NCBI GenBank assembly: GCA_938020505.1
Contig: CALIHR010000051.1
Span: forward strand, 7,964 to 71,963
Direction: 5' to 3'
From: an uncultured Actinobaculum sp.
GTDB taxonomy: Bacteria > Actinomycetota > Actinomycetes > Actinomycetales > Actinomycetaceae
DNA length: 64,000 nt
A program made the translations under genes and the position numbers. Shown piece by piece: positions 21,843 through 29,874 of the stretch (positions within the stretch are counted from its first letter, which is position 1; every line of letters starts with the position of its first letter). The notes under the pieces were generated by a model, which did no database searches, had not been told where the DNA came from, and saw nothing but the letters and a program-made list of their open reading frames with translations.

Positions 21843-22409
21843 ATGAACGACGTCGACATCCCAGGCAGTGGAACCTTGGCGACGCTGCCGGCCTTGGAGA
21901 GCCTGGAGCTGCTGGCAGCTCCGACGGCTGCCGCCCTTCAGGCGATCGCGGCGACCGAACCGGATTTGGCGGCAAAGGTCCGGGTGGCCGAGATCGACCC
22001 CGAGCTCGCCGACACCGAAACGCTGACCGAGGCGTTCGACATGGACCTCGCCCTGTCGTCGAACTGCATCCTGGTCGCCGGGAAACGGGCGGGCGAGGAG
22101 AGAATTGCCGCGTGCGTCGTCCGCGCCACCACCAACGCCGACGTCAACCACACCGTGAAAAGGACCCTCGACGTGCGCAAGGCTTCCTTCTGGCCGCAGG
22201 AACGAGCGGTGGAAGCTTCGGGGATGGAATACGGAGGAATCACACCGGTGGGAGTGCCGGCGTCGTGGCGCCTGCTCATCGACTCTCGCTGCGCCGAAGG
22301 CTGGTCGTGCATTGGCTCGGGGCTGCGCCGTTCAAAGCTCTTCGTTCCCGAAGGCTTCCTTGCCGCGCTTCCGGGCGCCGAGATCGTCGAGGGGCTCGCC
22401 GTCCAGTAG
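21843..22409 (+). CDS. YbaK/EbsC-family aminoacyl-tRNA deacylase
   Basis: A 188-residue protein of the family that removes wrongly attached amino acids from tRNA (Cys-tRNA(Pro) deacylase and relatives). The ATG at 21843 is preceded by GGGAAGGAT; the long upstream reading of the frame lacks a start site. The conserved block RKASFWPQERAVEASGMEYGGITPVGVP carries the family signature KASF...GMEYGGITPVG. The middle part VRVAEIDPEL and CILVAGKR is the substrate-recognition half. The N-terminal 40 or so residues are Leu/Ala-rich and precede the domain. It is transcribed opposite to the surrounding accessory genes and may have been part of the core genome before their insertion. Confidence 0.85.
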   Translation: MNDVDIPGSGTLATLPALESLELLAAPTAAALQAIAATEPDLAAKVRVAEIDPELADTETLTEAFDMDLALSSNCILVAGKRAGEERIAACVVRATTNADVNHTVKRTLDVRKASFWPQERAVEASGMEYGGITPVGVPASWRLLIDSRCAEGWSCIGSGLRRSKLFVPEGFLAALPGAEIVEGLAVQ

Positions 22410-22487
22410 CCGGACCGAGGAAGCGCTCATTCTCGAGACCGCCGGCGGCACCGGAGACCGACGGGCCTGAAACCGATGGGGCTCGCG

Positions 22488-22529
22488 GACGATGAGGTTA
22501 GAAGACTAGACGACGGGGTTAGAAGACTA
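22488..22529. repeat. Two 21-bp tandem repeats
   Basis: GACGATGAGGTTAGAAGACTA (22488-22508) is followed directly by GACGACGGGGTTAGAAGACTA (22509-22529), with two differences. They lie between the convergent ybaK-family and propeller genes. Confidence 0.65.
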
Positions 22530-22587
22530 CGGGACCCGAGTCCGACGAGTTTCGAACCAGCGCGCCCCAGGCCGACGGCGTCGGCCC

Positions 22588-23952
22588 CTATTTGTACTCG
22601 TCCCCTACGCTTCGATCCCTTTTGACGCCCCGAGCGCTTGGCCCTCCAAGTAGAACATAGGCGCCGTCTTTCGGGGCGCCCGCCACGTCCGGCAGGCTGG
22701 ATCGCACCCCTAGCGGAAGCGTTTTTCGGTCGTAGTAGAGGTCTCCGCCTTTGGTTACATAGCCGTTCACCCCGTCAAATCTGACGCCCGGCGCCTTGGC
22801 GGACTTCGACCTGACCGGCGTCCCACTCGTCCCTTTGGCGTATTCCGCGCGAAGCGGCTTTGGATCGACGGGGATCTCGACACAAAAGTGCTTGCCCTTC
22901 TTAGCGGCGAAGCACAGTCCGTCAGGAACCGACGCCGCTTCGAACGACGCCGGCACAAATTGCACGGGCCTGTCAAGGCCCTTCAGGGCAAAGGTCGTCT
23001 CTCCGCTGTCGCCGTCGACAACCGCAGACACGTTGCCCCAGCAATAGGCACGAGGCTCGCTCCCCTTCGCAGCCTCAAGGAGCGCACACACGTTTCCGTT
23101 CCCCTTCGCCAAGGCAACCGCCTTAGACGGCAGCGAGAGATCGTGGTTCGCTCCGCCGCGCTGTTCCTCCGCATGCAAGTAGGCCTCGCCCCAGCAAGAC
23201 ACTTGGCCGTCCGTCTTCAATGCGCAGGTATGGTATCCCTGGGCGACAACGGATTCGTATTGGCCGGCTTCGCCGATTCGCCGCGGAGCATGCACAACGC
23301 GATCGCTACGATAGTCTTTTGAGGCGGAAGAAAAGGGATCGGCCTGCCCTTGCTCGTCGCTTCCCCAACAGTACAGCGTTTTACTCGCGCTCACCGCGCA
23401 TCCGTGATCGTCTCCCAGGGAAACGGAAGCGATCTTCTCCTTGATCGGCGAGCGCACCGGCCTCGACTTTTTCGCCCACCCGTGCGTTTTCGGCTGAAAG
23501 TCGCCCCAGCAGTACAGGGCGCCGGATTCTGCGACAGCGCAGGCCTCTTTGGAATTAGTGCTGACGGAGGCCACAGGCTCTTGAATCGGCACACGTTGAA
23601 GATAGCTCTCGTTCTCCACGTCTAAACGGTCGCCGCCCATCTCAACTTTCCCAGTGCCCAGTTGGCCGTAGGAATTGTCACCTTCACAGTACAGGCGGCC
23701 ATGGGCGGTCACGGCGCACAGAAAGTCGGAATCAACCTTCCCTCTCAGCACGGACAGTCCGTTGGACGCCTGCGTGATCTTTTCAGCTACGAAATGCGGT
23801 TCCTTCACTGTGACGCTCCTTTTCTTCCGGCTGTCGTGCGAGAAGACGGCTAGCGCGAGCGCCAGCGCTGTGAGAGCAGCGACTATGAGCATTAACGGTC
23901 GCCACTCGCTGTGTTCTGAGTCTGATCTGTGCAACTCGTTTGAATCGGTCAT
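22588..23952 (-). CDS. Membrane-anchored RCC1-like seven-repeat protein
   Basis: A 454-residue protein with a short cytoplasmic N-terminus, one TM near residues 19-38, and an outside domain of seven repeats of the pattern C-A-x(5-9)-G-x-L-Y-C-W-G: LCAVTAHGRLYCEG, ACAVAESGALYCWG, GCAVSASKTLYCWG, TCALKTDGQVSCWG, VCALLEAAKG then AYCWG, LCFAAKKGKHFCVE and GYVTKGGDLYYDR. Seven RCC1-type repeats suggest a seven-bladed propeller. In each of the first six repeats two cysteines flank a turn, probably as disulfides. Both are missing together in the seventh. The ligand is unknown. The ATG overlaps the stop of the upstream paralogue (ATGA), so the two are coupled. Confidence 0.75.
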   Translation of the reverse strand: MTDSNELHRSDSEHSEWRPLMLIVAALTALALALAVFSHDSRKKRSVTVKEPHFVAEKITQASNGLSVLRGKVDSDFLCAVTAHGRLYCEGDNSYGQLGTGKVEMGGDRLDVENESYLQRVPIQEPVASVSTNSKEACAVAESGALYCWGDFQPKTHGWAKKSRPVRSPIKEKIASVSLGDDHGCAVSASKTLYCWGSDEQGQADPFSSASKDYRSDRVVHAPRRIGEAGQYESVVAQGYHTCALKTDGQVSCWGEAYLHAEEQRGGANHDLSLPSKAVALAKGNGNVCALLEAAKGSEPRAYCWGNVSAVVDGDSGETTFALKGLDRPVQFVPASFEAASVPDGLCFAAKKGKHFCVEIPVDPKPLRAEYAKGTSGTPVRSKSAKAPGVRFDGVNGYVTKGGDLYYDRKTLPLGVRSSLPDVAGAPKDGAYVLLGGPSARGVKRDRSVGDEYK

Positions 23953-25319
23953 TTTTCGCTGCCCCCCGAATAGTCCGGTCCGCCGACAAGAAAATAGGCG
24001 TCTGCCGCGGCGTCGTCCTCGTTATCGGCCGGCTCAACATTGGAATATTTATTACTCCCAATGGTCGCCCAGCGGTCGCAGTACAGGTTTCCGCTTTTGC
24101 TCGCGAAACAGAAGATTCCTCCAAACCGTGAGGCGGGAACGCGGATTGCTTTCGACGGAACGGGCTCACCCTTCTCGGCTTGCTTGAACCGCCTCACGTC
24201 GTATGTGGGGTCTTTCGGCAATTCAACGCATAATGATTTGCCGGGTTTGTGGGCGAAACACAAACCGTCGGGAACCGACGGCGTCTCGACCGGCGTCGGC
24301 ACAAAGCCCACCGGCTTTCCTTCTCCATCGTCGAGATAGTCCGCGGCGCGGCCCCAGCAGTATGCGCGCGGCTTGCCTCCCTGAGGGGTTTTAAGAAGTG
24401 CGCACATGTTATTCGACATTCTCGCAATTGCCTCGGCACGCGCGGGCAATGGAACGACTCGGCGGCCTCCTCGAAGATCCGCCTTACGCCCAAGTCCCGT
24501 TGTCACTTTTCCCCAACACGTGATTCGCCCGTCTAGCCTCAGAGCGCAAGTGTATGATCCGCCGAATCGACTCTCGCTCACCACAGCCGACGAATACCGA
24601 CCGGCTTTGACGGTCCAATACGTCTCTTTCCGTTGTGTCCTTTCGGGATACGTTGGAGAAGCGACTTCCGTCTTGTCTTCGCTTGCTCCCCAGCAGAATA
24701 GCTTTTTAGCGGTGCTCACCGCGCAGGCACGGTCATTCCCCACGGAAACAGAAACGAACTTGCTTTCATTGGGCATTCGAACAGGCAAGGGACCCTTCGC
24801 CCATGCCGACCATCCGCTGCGTTTGACTGAACCCCAACAATAAAGCGAGCCGGATTCGGCAATCGCACACGTGCCGAAACCCCCTGTGCTGACGGTCTTC
24901 ACACGCTCGTCGATGCGGGCGCGCTCGAACTCGCGCGCATCCTCCTCCTTCCCGTTGCCTATCTGCCCGTCATCGCCGTCCCCTTTGCAATAAAGCTCCC
25001 CATCGACGGTGACCGCACACACACGATCTACGCCGTCAATACGATAATCTCCCCTATCGTTGTCTTTTACGGCGGAGATTTGCTTGAACCTCTCTGTCGC
25101 GGGATTGGAATCCCACATCCGCAAGACGACTCCGAGCACAACGGCCGTGAACGCCGCAAGCGTAACGATCGCGGCATGCGGCCTGATTCTGCGCTTCAAA
25201 CGCTTCAAAGGCTGGGCCTGTTCTTGTTCGGCGCCCGATTCCTGCTCGGCATCCGATTCCTGCTCGACGCCCGAAGACTCAGCGCCCGAAACGCCTTCGT
25301 CGCTTTCTGACGTGACCAC
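23949..25319 (-). CDS. Membrane-anchored RCC1-like seven-repeat protein (paralogue)
   Basis: A 456-residue paralogue of the next gene. I choose GTG 25319, preceded by GGAGG seven bases upstream, over a TTG seven codons earlier. The first 40 or so residues are an acidic, repetitive Ser/Glu/Ala/Gln region, then a basic stop KRLKRRIRPH, a TM near residues 50-66, and seven outside repeats such as VCAVTVDGELYCKG, TCAIAESGSLYCWG and ACAVSTAKKLFCWG. The last repeat, FCFASKSGNLYCD, keeps both cysteines, unlike that of the other copy. Sequence identity between the two is only moderate, so they are an old pair. The likely role is at the cell surface; the partner is unknown. Confidence 0.75.
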   Translation of the reverse strand: MVTSESDEGVSGAESSGVEQESDAEQESGAEQEQAQPLKRLKRRIRPHAAIVTLAAFTAVVLGVVLRMWDSNPATERFKQISAVKDNDRGDYRIDGVDRVCAVTVDGELYCKGDGDDGQIGNGKEEDAREFERARIDERVKTVSTGGFGTCAIAESGSLYCWGSVKRSGWSAWAKGPLPVRMPNESKFVSVSVGNDRACAVSTAKKLFCWGASEDKTEVASPTYPERTQRKETYWTVKAGRYSSAVVSESRFGGSYTCALRLDGRITCWGKVTTGLGRKADLRGGRRVVPLPARAEAIARMSNNMCALLKTPQGGKPRAYCWGRAADYLDDGEGKPVGFVPTPVETPSVPDGLCFAHKPGKSLCVELPKDPTYDVRRFKQAEKGEPVPSKAIRVPASRFGGIFCFASKSGNLYCDRWATIGSNKYSNVEPADNEDDAAADAYFLVGGPDYSGGSEK

Positions 25320-25429
25320 TGAAGAACCTCCACATTTCAACTAAACGAATATCCGTTGCACGATTGCGCGAATAGGTTCATCCTATCCTGATTAGACTCC
25401 GTCGTGTCAAGAGCTATTGTTCATACGCG

Positions 25430-25463
25430 GAAGGCCCCGCCGACCGAGGTCGGCGGGGCCTTC
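25430..25463 (-). terminator. Hairpin terminator between rplA and the propeller genes
   Basis: A 15-bp GC-rich stem (AAGGCCCCGCCGACC with its complement) lies about 140 bases past the rplA stop on the minus strand. It has no T tract. It likely ends the rplK-rplA transcript and isolates the propeller genes. Confidence 0.7.
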
Positions 25464-25600
25464 GTTCGCCAACGGGACAGGTCAAAAGAACATCGGTCCA
25501 CGGGCCGAAAAAGCGCCTGTCTAGAAAGCGACCCTTCCCGAAAGAGTCAGGGCTTTCCGGAGACCGTCAAAAGACCCTCCGGAGTTCAAGCAGGGGAGCG

Positions 25601-26317
25601 TCAGGAAGCGTCTTCCGACGTGAGGTTGCGGGTCTTGCTCGTGTCGAGCGGGATGCCCGGCCCCATCGTGGTCGCGACCGTGCCCTTGAGCAGGTAGCGG
25701 CCCTTCGACGTCGAAGGCTTGAGACGAAGGATCTCCTCCTGGACGGCTGCGTAGTTCTCGACCAGCTGCTCCGGGGTGAAAGAGGCCTTGCCGACGACGA
25801 AGGAAAGGTTGCCGTTCTTGTCCACGCGGAACTCAATGCGGCCGCCCTTGATGTCCGAAACGGCCTTGGCGACGTCCATCGTCACGGTGCCCGTCTTCGG
25901 ATTGGGCATGAGGCCGCGAGGGCCGAGAACGCGGCCGAGGCGGCCGACCTTGCCCATAAGGTCAGGGGTCGCAACGGCGGCGTCGAAATCGGTGTAGCCG
26001 CCGGCGACCTTCTCGATCAGCTCGTCGCCGCCGACTTCGTCGGCTCCGGCGTCGACAGCCTCCTGCGCACGCGGACCGACGGCGAAGACGAGGACCCTGG
26101 CGGTCTTGCCGGTGCCGTGCGGAAGGTTGACGGTTCCACGGACCATCTGGTCGGCCTTGCGGGGGTCGACTCCGAGGCGGAACGCGACCTCGACGGTCGC
26201 ATCGAACTTCGTGGCGGACGTCTCCTTCGCGAGGCGCATCGCCTCGAGGGGGCTGTAAAGGACGCCGTCAGCGATCTTCTGGGCGGCGTTGCGGTAGTTC
26301 TTAGAGCGCTTTGCCAT
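25601..26317 (-). CDS. rplA: 50S ribosomal protein L1
   Basis: A 238-residue L1-stalk protein that binds 23S rRNA and assists release of deacylated tRNA from the E site. The N-terminus MAKRSKNYRNAAQKI is standard for actinobacteria. The second half holds the L1 signature DLMGKVGRLGRVLGPRGLMPNPK. Length is normal. It lies 99 bases after rplK on the same strand, the usual rplK-rplA pair. L1 often represses its own operon, but no operator was judged. Confidence 0.98.
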   Translation of the reverse strand: MAKRSKNYRNAAQKIADGVLYSPLEAMRLAKETSATKFDATVEVAFRLGVDPRKADQMVRGTVNLPHGTGKTARVLVFAVGPRAQEAVDAGADEVGGDELIEKVAGGYTDFDAAVATPDLMGKVGRLGRVLGPRGLMPNPKTGTVTMDVAKAVSDIKGGRIEFRVDKNGNLSFVVGKASFTPEQLVENYAAVQEEILRLKPSTSKGRYLLKGTVATTMGPGIPLDTSKTRNLTSEDAS

Positions 26318-26416
26318 TGACTGTTCTCCTTAATGAGCAGTTTGTGGTCATGGGGCCCGCGCAGGCCCTTCCACGATCCGTTCGCGGCGCCTGCATGTGC
26401 ACGCGCCGGGAAGCGA

Positions 26417-26851
26417 TCAGATCTCGTCGCTGGTGATTCCCATGGAACGAGCGGTCCCCGCGATGATGCGGGCGGCGTTGTCGAGGTCGTTGGCGTTGAG
26501 GTCCGGCGCCTTCGTCTTGGCGATCTCGCGGAGCTGCTCGGCCGTCAGATGCCCGACCTTGTCGCTGTGAGGCGTGGACGAGCCCTTGGCCACGCCAGCG
26601 GCCCTCTTGATGAGCTCGGCAGCCGGAGGCGTCTTCGTCACAAAGGTGAACGAGCGGTCCTCGTAAACGGTGATCTCAACGGGGATCACGTTGCCGCGCT
26701 GGGATTCCGTCGCGGCGTTGTAGGCCTTGCAGAACTCCATGATGTTGACGCCGTGCTGGGCCAGAGCCGGGCCGATCGGCGGAGCAGGCGTCGCCGCCCC
26801 AGCCTGAATCTGGAGCTTGATGTAACCTGCAACCTTCTTCTTGGGAGGCAT
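26417..26851 (-). CDS. rplK: 50S ribosomal protein L11
   Basis: A 144-residue protein of the GTPase-associated centre, full length. The start is ATG 26851 (MPPKKKVAGYIKLQI), since the in-frame upstream 16 residues have no L11 character. Typical features include GPALAQHGVNIMEFCKAYN and the proline-rich QAGAATPAPPIGPALAQ. The C-terminal RNA-binding domain ends in ARIIAGTARSMGI. It is preceded by nusG with a hairpin in the gap and followed by rplA. Confidence 0.98.
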   Translation of the reverse strand: MPPKKKVAGYIKLQIQAGAATPAPPIGPALAQHGVNIMEFCKAYNAATESQRGNVIPVEITVYEDRSFTFVTKTPPAAELIKRAAGVAKGSSTPHSDKVGHLTAEQLREIAKTKAPDLNANDLDNAARIIAGTARSMGITSDEI

Positions 26852-26918
26852 ATAGGGTCCTTTCTTGTCAATCGCCGCAATGGCAGAAGCGGCGACCATC
26901 TGTCAACGTTACGCGCGA

Positions 26919-26950
26919 ATCACGCCAGGCTCAATTCTGCCTGGCGTGAT
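26919..26950 (-). terminator. Hairpin between nusG and rplK
   Basis: A perfect 12-bp stem, ATCACGCCAGGC with its complement, around an 8-base loop, just after the nusG stop. It has no T tract. It may reduce read-through from secE-nusG into rplK-rplA. Confidence 0.6.
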
Positions 26951-26962
26951 CTTGAACGAATT

Positions 26963-27787
26963 TCAGTCGTCTTTGCGCACCTGGTTGAACGAAAGCTCGA
27001 CGGGGGTTTCCTGGCCGACGAGGGTCATGAGCACCGTGAGCCGCTGGTTGGCGGCGTCGACTTCGGAAACGGTGGCCGGCATTCCCGCCCACGGCTCCGA
27101 GGTCAAAGTGACGGCGTCGCCGACCGCGTACGGAGAAAGGGTGGCCGGCGTCGTACTGGCAGCCTTTCCGGCGGCGACAGCCTCGGCCGCGGCCTCCGCC
27201 TCGATCACCGGGGTGAGCATCGAGACGACCTCATTCTCGGAAAGCGCGACCGGCGTGCGGCCGTTGCCGACGAATCCCGTCACGCCGTTGGTCGATTGCA
27301 CCACTCGCCACGAATCGTCCGTCAGATCCATGCGAATGAGCACATAGCCAGGCATGCGCACGCGAGAGACGAGCTTGCGCTGGCCTCGGCGGATCTCAAA
27401 GACCTCCTCCATGGGGACCTCGATCTGGAAGATGTAATCCTCCATGTTCATCGAGTGCATGCGCACCTCGAGGTCCTGCTTGACGCGCTTCTCGTAACCC
27501 GAATAGGTGTGAAGGACGTACCAACGTCCGTCAAGGCCCTTGAGCTTCTCGCGCACCTCCTCCTCGGTCACGAGGTTCGCGCGGGCGTCCTCGACGGCTT
27601 TCGCCGCTTCTTCCTCCTCCGAGAACAGAGGGCCGCCGGAAGGCTCGGGAGCCGGCTCTCCCGCCTGATCGTGTGCCGGTCCGACGTCGCCGGAGGGATC
27701 GGAACGCCCCTCGCCGGAATCGAACCGAAGCTCTTCGACGCCGGCTTCCGACGCATCGGCAACGGGCTCAAAAATATCGTCAGCCAC
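26963..27787 (-). CDS. nusG: Transcription antitermination/elongation factor NusG
   Basis: A 274-residue NusG with an actinobacterial acidic extension of about 85 residues (Glu/Pro/Gly-rich), then the NGN domain starting at WYVLHTYSGYEKRVKQDLE and including MPGYVLIRMD. It ends with a KOW domain (GDAVTLTSEPWAGMPATVSE to VRKDD). NusG travels with RNA polymerase and links it to ribosomes and Rho. It lies 54 bases after secE, the conserved secE-nusG pair. Length beyond the usual 180-residue form comes from the extension and an insert in the linker, as is common in actinobacteria. Confidence 0.97.
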   Translation of the reverse strand: MADDIFEPVADASEAGVEELRFDSGEGRSDPSGDVGPAHDQAGEPAPEPSGGPLFSEEEEAAKAVEDARANLVTEEEVREKLKGLDGRWYVLHTYSGYEKRVKQDLEVRMHSMNMEDYIFQIEVPMEEVFEIRRGQRKLVSRVRMPGYVLIRMDLTDDSWRVVQSTNGVTGFVGNGRTPVALSENEVVSMLTPVIEAEAAAEAVAAGKAASTTPATLSPYAVGDAVTLTSEPWAGMPATVSEVDAANQRLTVLMTLVGQETPVELSFNQVRKDD

Positions 27788-27841
27788 GCTTTACTGCTTT
27801 CTACTCGTTTGTCCGAACGGCCAAGACTGCCCGAAGACCGG

Positions 27842-28099
27842 CTACCCGAAGACCCAGAAGGTCAGGCGGCCGAATCCAAGGTCGAGGAGGCCGACGACGA
27901 TCATGATGATGGCCACAAAAGCGAGAACCGTCGAGAACATCTGCCCGAGCTCTTCGCGGGTGGGCCGCTGAACCTTCTTCAGCTCGGCGAAGATCTGGCG
28001 AATGAACAGGGCGATCCGCGCGAAGACGTTGCGCCTCTTCTTCTCATCGGAGGCCTTGCCCTTGGCTCCTTTGGCCTTCGATGCGCTTGCTGCAGTCAC
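27842..28099 (-). CDS. secE: Preprotein translocase subunit SecE
   Basis: An 85-residue protein. The GTG at 28099 has GAAGG before it; the in-frame upstream part has no SecE character and overlaps the tRNA gene region. A basic N-terminal segment precedes an amphipathic helix with KKVQRPTREELGQMF and one TM (VLAFVAIIMIVVGLLDLGF) near residues 55-75, the core pattern of SecE, which clamps SecY in the membrane. It is followed by nusG as expected. Confidence 0.95.
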   Translation of the reverse strand: MTAASASKAKGAKGKASDEKKRRNVFARIALFIRQIFAELKKVQRPTREELGQMFSTVLAFVAIIMIVVGLLDLGFGRLTFWVFG

Positions 28100-28131
28100 G
28101 TGGCGTCCTTCACTCGTCGTGTAATGGAATA

Positions 28132-28161
28132 AAGGCGGCCCATGGACCCATGAGCCGCCTT
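28132..28161 (-). terminator. Intrinsic terminator after tRNA-Trp
   Basis: On the minus strand AAGGCGGC and GCCGCCTT form an 8-bp outer stem over a short inner stem, followed by TTATT. It directly follows tRNA-Trp and precedes secE, so it may end the tRNA transcript or attenuate secE-nusG. Confidence 0.6.
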
Positions 28162-28162
28162 G

Positions 28163-28234
28163 CAGGGTAGGAGGGATTCGAACCCCCAACCGCCGGTTTT
28201 GGAGACCGATGCGCTACCATTGCGCCACTACCCT
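28163..28234 (-). tRNA. tRNA-Trp (CCA)
   Basis: A 72-base cloverleaf: acceptor AGGGTAG/CTACCCT, D arm GCGC-AATGGTA-GCGC, anticodon loop CTCCAAA with CCA, T arm GGGGG-TTCGAAT-CCCTC. The discriminator is G. CCA is not encoded. A tRNA-Trp before secE is a conserved arrangement in actinobacteria. Confidence 0.97.
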
Positions 28235-28578
28235 TCGGCTGTTCGCTCCTGACATTATGCCTTATATTCATGGCGTCGTGCCACCAAACTGGAGACAACT
28301 CACAAAATTGTACACGTTTGCCCGCTCCGCGTCATCTGTCGCCTGAATTGCAACGGACGGGCCGCGGGGCACGGCGTCAAGGCGTTCCTCACGCGGCCTG
28401 ATTGGGGGCATTTCGAGCCCGGCGATGCGGGCGCGCAGCAGGCTGCCTCCCCGCGCGTCGCGTCCTCGCCGGCCCACGGCGCCGCGCCCCCGGCCTCGCA
28501 GTTCCCCGCCTCCGATCTCACAGCGCTGAAACGCGGACCGGCGCGCGCGACCGCGGCGAAACGTGCAACCATGGACGT
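28235..28578. other. Divergent intergenic region between tRNA-Trp and the aminotransferase
   Basis: A 344-base gap with no convincing gene. On the tRNA side a minus-strand CATAAT lies about 20 bases before the tRNA and may be its -10, without a clear -35. On the aminotransferase side no promoter could be read. Confidence 0.4.
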
Positions 28579-29784
28579 ATGAGCAATGACAGAACCCGCC
28601 GAGTATCGGCACGCCTCGCCGCCATCCAAGAGTCCGCAACTCTCGCCGTGGACGCCAAAGCCAAGGCCCTCAAGGCGGCAGGGCGCCCCGTCATCGGCTT
28701 CGGGGCCGGAGAGCCTAACTTCCCCACGCCCGAGTTCATCGTCGAAGCCGCCGTCGAAGCCGCCCGCGATCCCAAGAACCACAAATACACGCCAGCCAAG
28801 GGCCTTCCCGAGCTGCGCGAAGCCATCGCCGCGAAGACCCTCCGCGACTCCGGCAACGCCGTCGACCCGAACGACGTCATCGTGACGAACGGCGGCAAGC
28901 AGGCCGTCTTCCAGGCTTTCGCCGCCCTTGTCGACGACGGCGACGAGGTGCTCCTGCCCGCGCCGTACTGGACGACCTACCCCGAGGCGATCCGCTTGGC
29001 CGGCGGCGTTCCCGTCGAAGTCTTTGCGGGGGCCGACGCCGATTACAAGGCAAGCGTCGAACAGCTCGAAGCCGCGCGGACGGACAAGACCAAGGCCCTG
29101 CTTCTATGTTCGCCGTCCAATCCGACCGGATCCGTCTATTCCCCCGAGGAGGTCCGGGCAATCGGGCAATGGGCCCTCGAAGCCGGAATCTGGGTGATCT
29201 CCGACGAGATCTACGAGCATCTCGTCTACGACGGCACGCCCATGAGCTACATCTTGGGAGAGGTTCCCGAGCTGGCCGACCGCTCCGTCGTCCTCAACGG
29301 CGTCGCGAAGACCTACGCCATGACGGGCTGGCGGGTCGGCTGGATGTACGGCCCGTCCGACGTGATCAAGGCCGCGACGAACTTCCAGTCCCACGCCACG
29401 TCCAACGTCGCGAACGTCTCGCAGCGAGCCGCTTTGGCGGCCCTCACGGGGCCGCAGGGCGTGGTGGCCGAGATGCGCGAGGCCTTCGACCGCCGACGTC
29501 GAAAGATGGTCGAGATGCTCAAAGAGATCGACGGCTTCGCCGTGCCCGAGCCGAAGGGCGCCTTCTACGTCTACCCCAACGTCGAGGCGGTGCTCGGCCG
29601 CGACGTCAACGGAAAGTCTGCCGCGACCTCGGCCGAGCTGGCGGCGCTCATCCTCGAAGAGGTCGAAGTCGCCGTGGTTCCCGGCGAGGCCTTCGGCCCC
29701 AGCGGCTTCCTGCGATTCTCCTACGCCCTCTCCGACGAGGACCTCGTCGAGGGTCTGGGACGGGTGCAAAAGCTCCTCGGCTGA
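28579..29784 (+). CDS. PLP-dependent aminotransferase, probably aspartate aminotransferase
   Basis: A 401-residue fold-type I class I/II aminotransferase, probably making aspartate and glutamate from their keto acids. Signatures include GFGAGEPNFPTPEFI, the active-site CSPSNPTG, SDEIYEHLVYDG, and the Schiff-base lysine in NGVAKTYAMTGWRVGW. The ATG at 28579 is chosen because the upstream in-frame extension is Arg-rich and unlike the family. Substrate choice within the family cannot be told from the sequence alone. It is convergent with the phosphotransferase gene. Confidence 0.9.
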   Translation: MSNDRTRRVSARLAAIQESATLAVDAKAKALKAAGRPVIGFGAGEPNFPTPEFIVEAAVEAARDPKNHKYTPAKGLPELREAIAAKTLRDSGNAVDPNDVIVTNGGKQAVFQAFAALVDDGDEVLLPAPYWTTYPEAIRLAGGVPVEVFAGADADYKASVEQLEAARTDKTKALLLCSPSNPTGSVYSPEEVRAIGQWALEAGIWVISDEIYEHLVYDGTPMSYILGEVPELADRSVVLNGVAKTYAMTGWRVGWMYGPSDVIKAATNFQSHATSNVANVSQRAALAALTGPQGVVAEMREAFDRRRRKMVEMLKEIDGFAVPEPKGAFYVYPNVEAVLGRDVNGKSAATSAELAALILEEVEVAVVPGEAFGPSGFLRFSYALSDEDLVEGLGRVQKLLG

Positions 29785-29874
29785 CGCCTCGCGGAGGCGC
29801 CGACATCCCCCTCGCGGAGGCGCCGTCGTCATCCCGCGGGGCTTCGGCTTGCCGCCCTCGCCCGCTTTGCTGTT

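Noticed and set aside
29785..29874. Two short CCTCGCGGAGGCGCCG repeats after the aminotransferase
   Set aside because: Small GC-rich hairpins that may help end transcription, but too short and ambiguous to call as a terminator.
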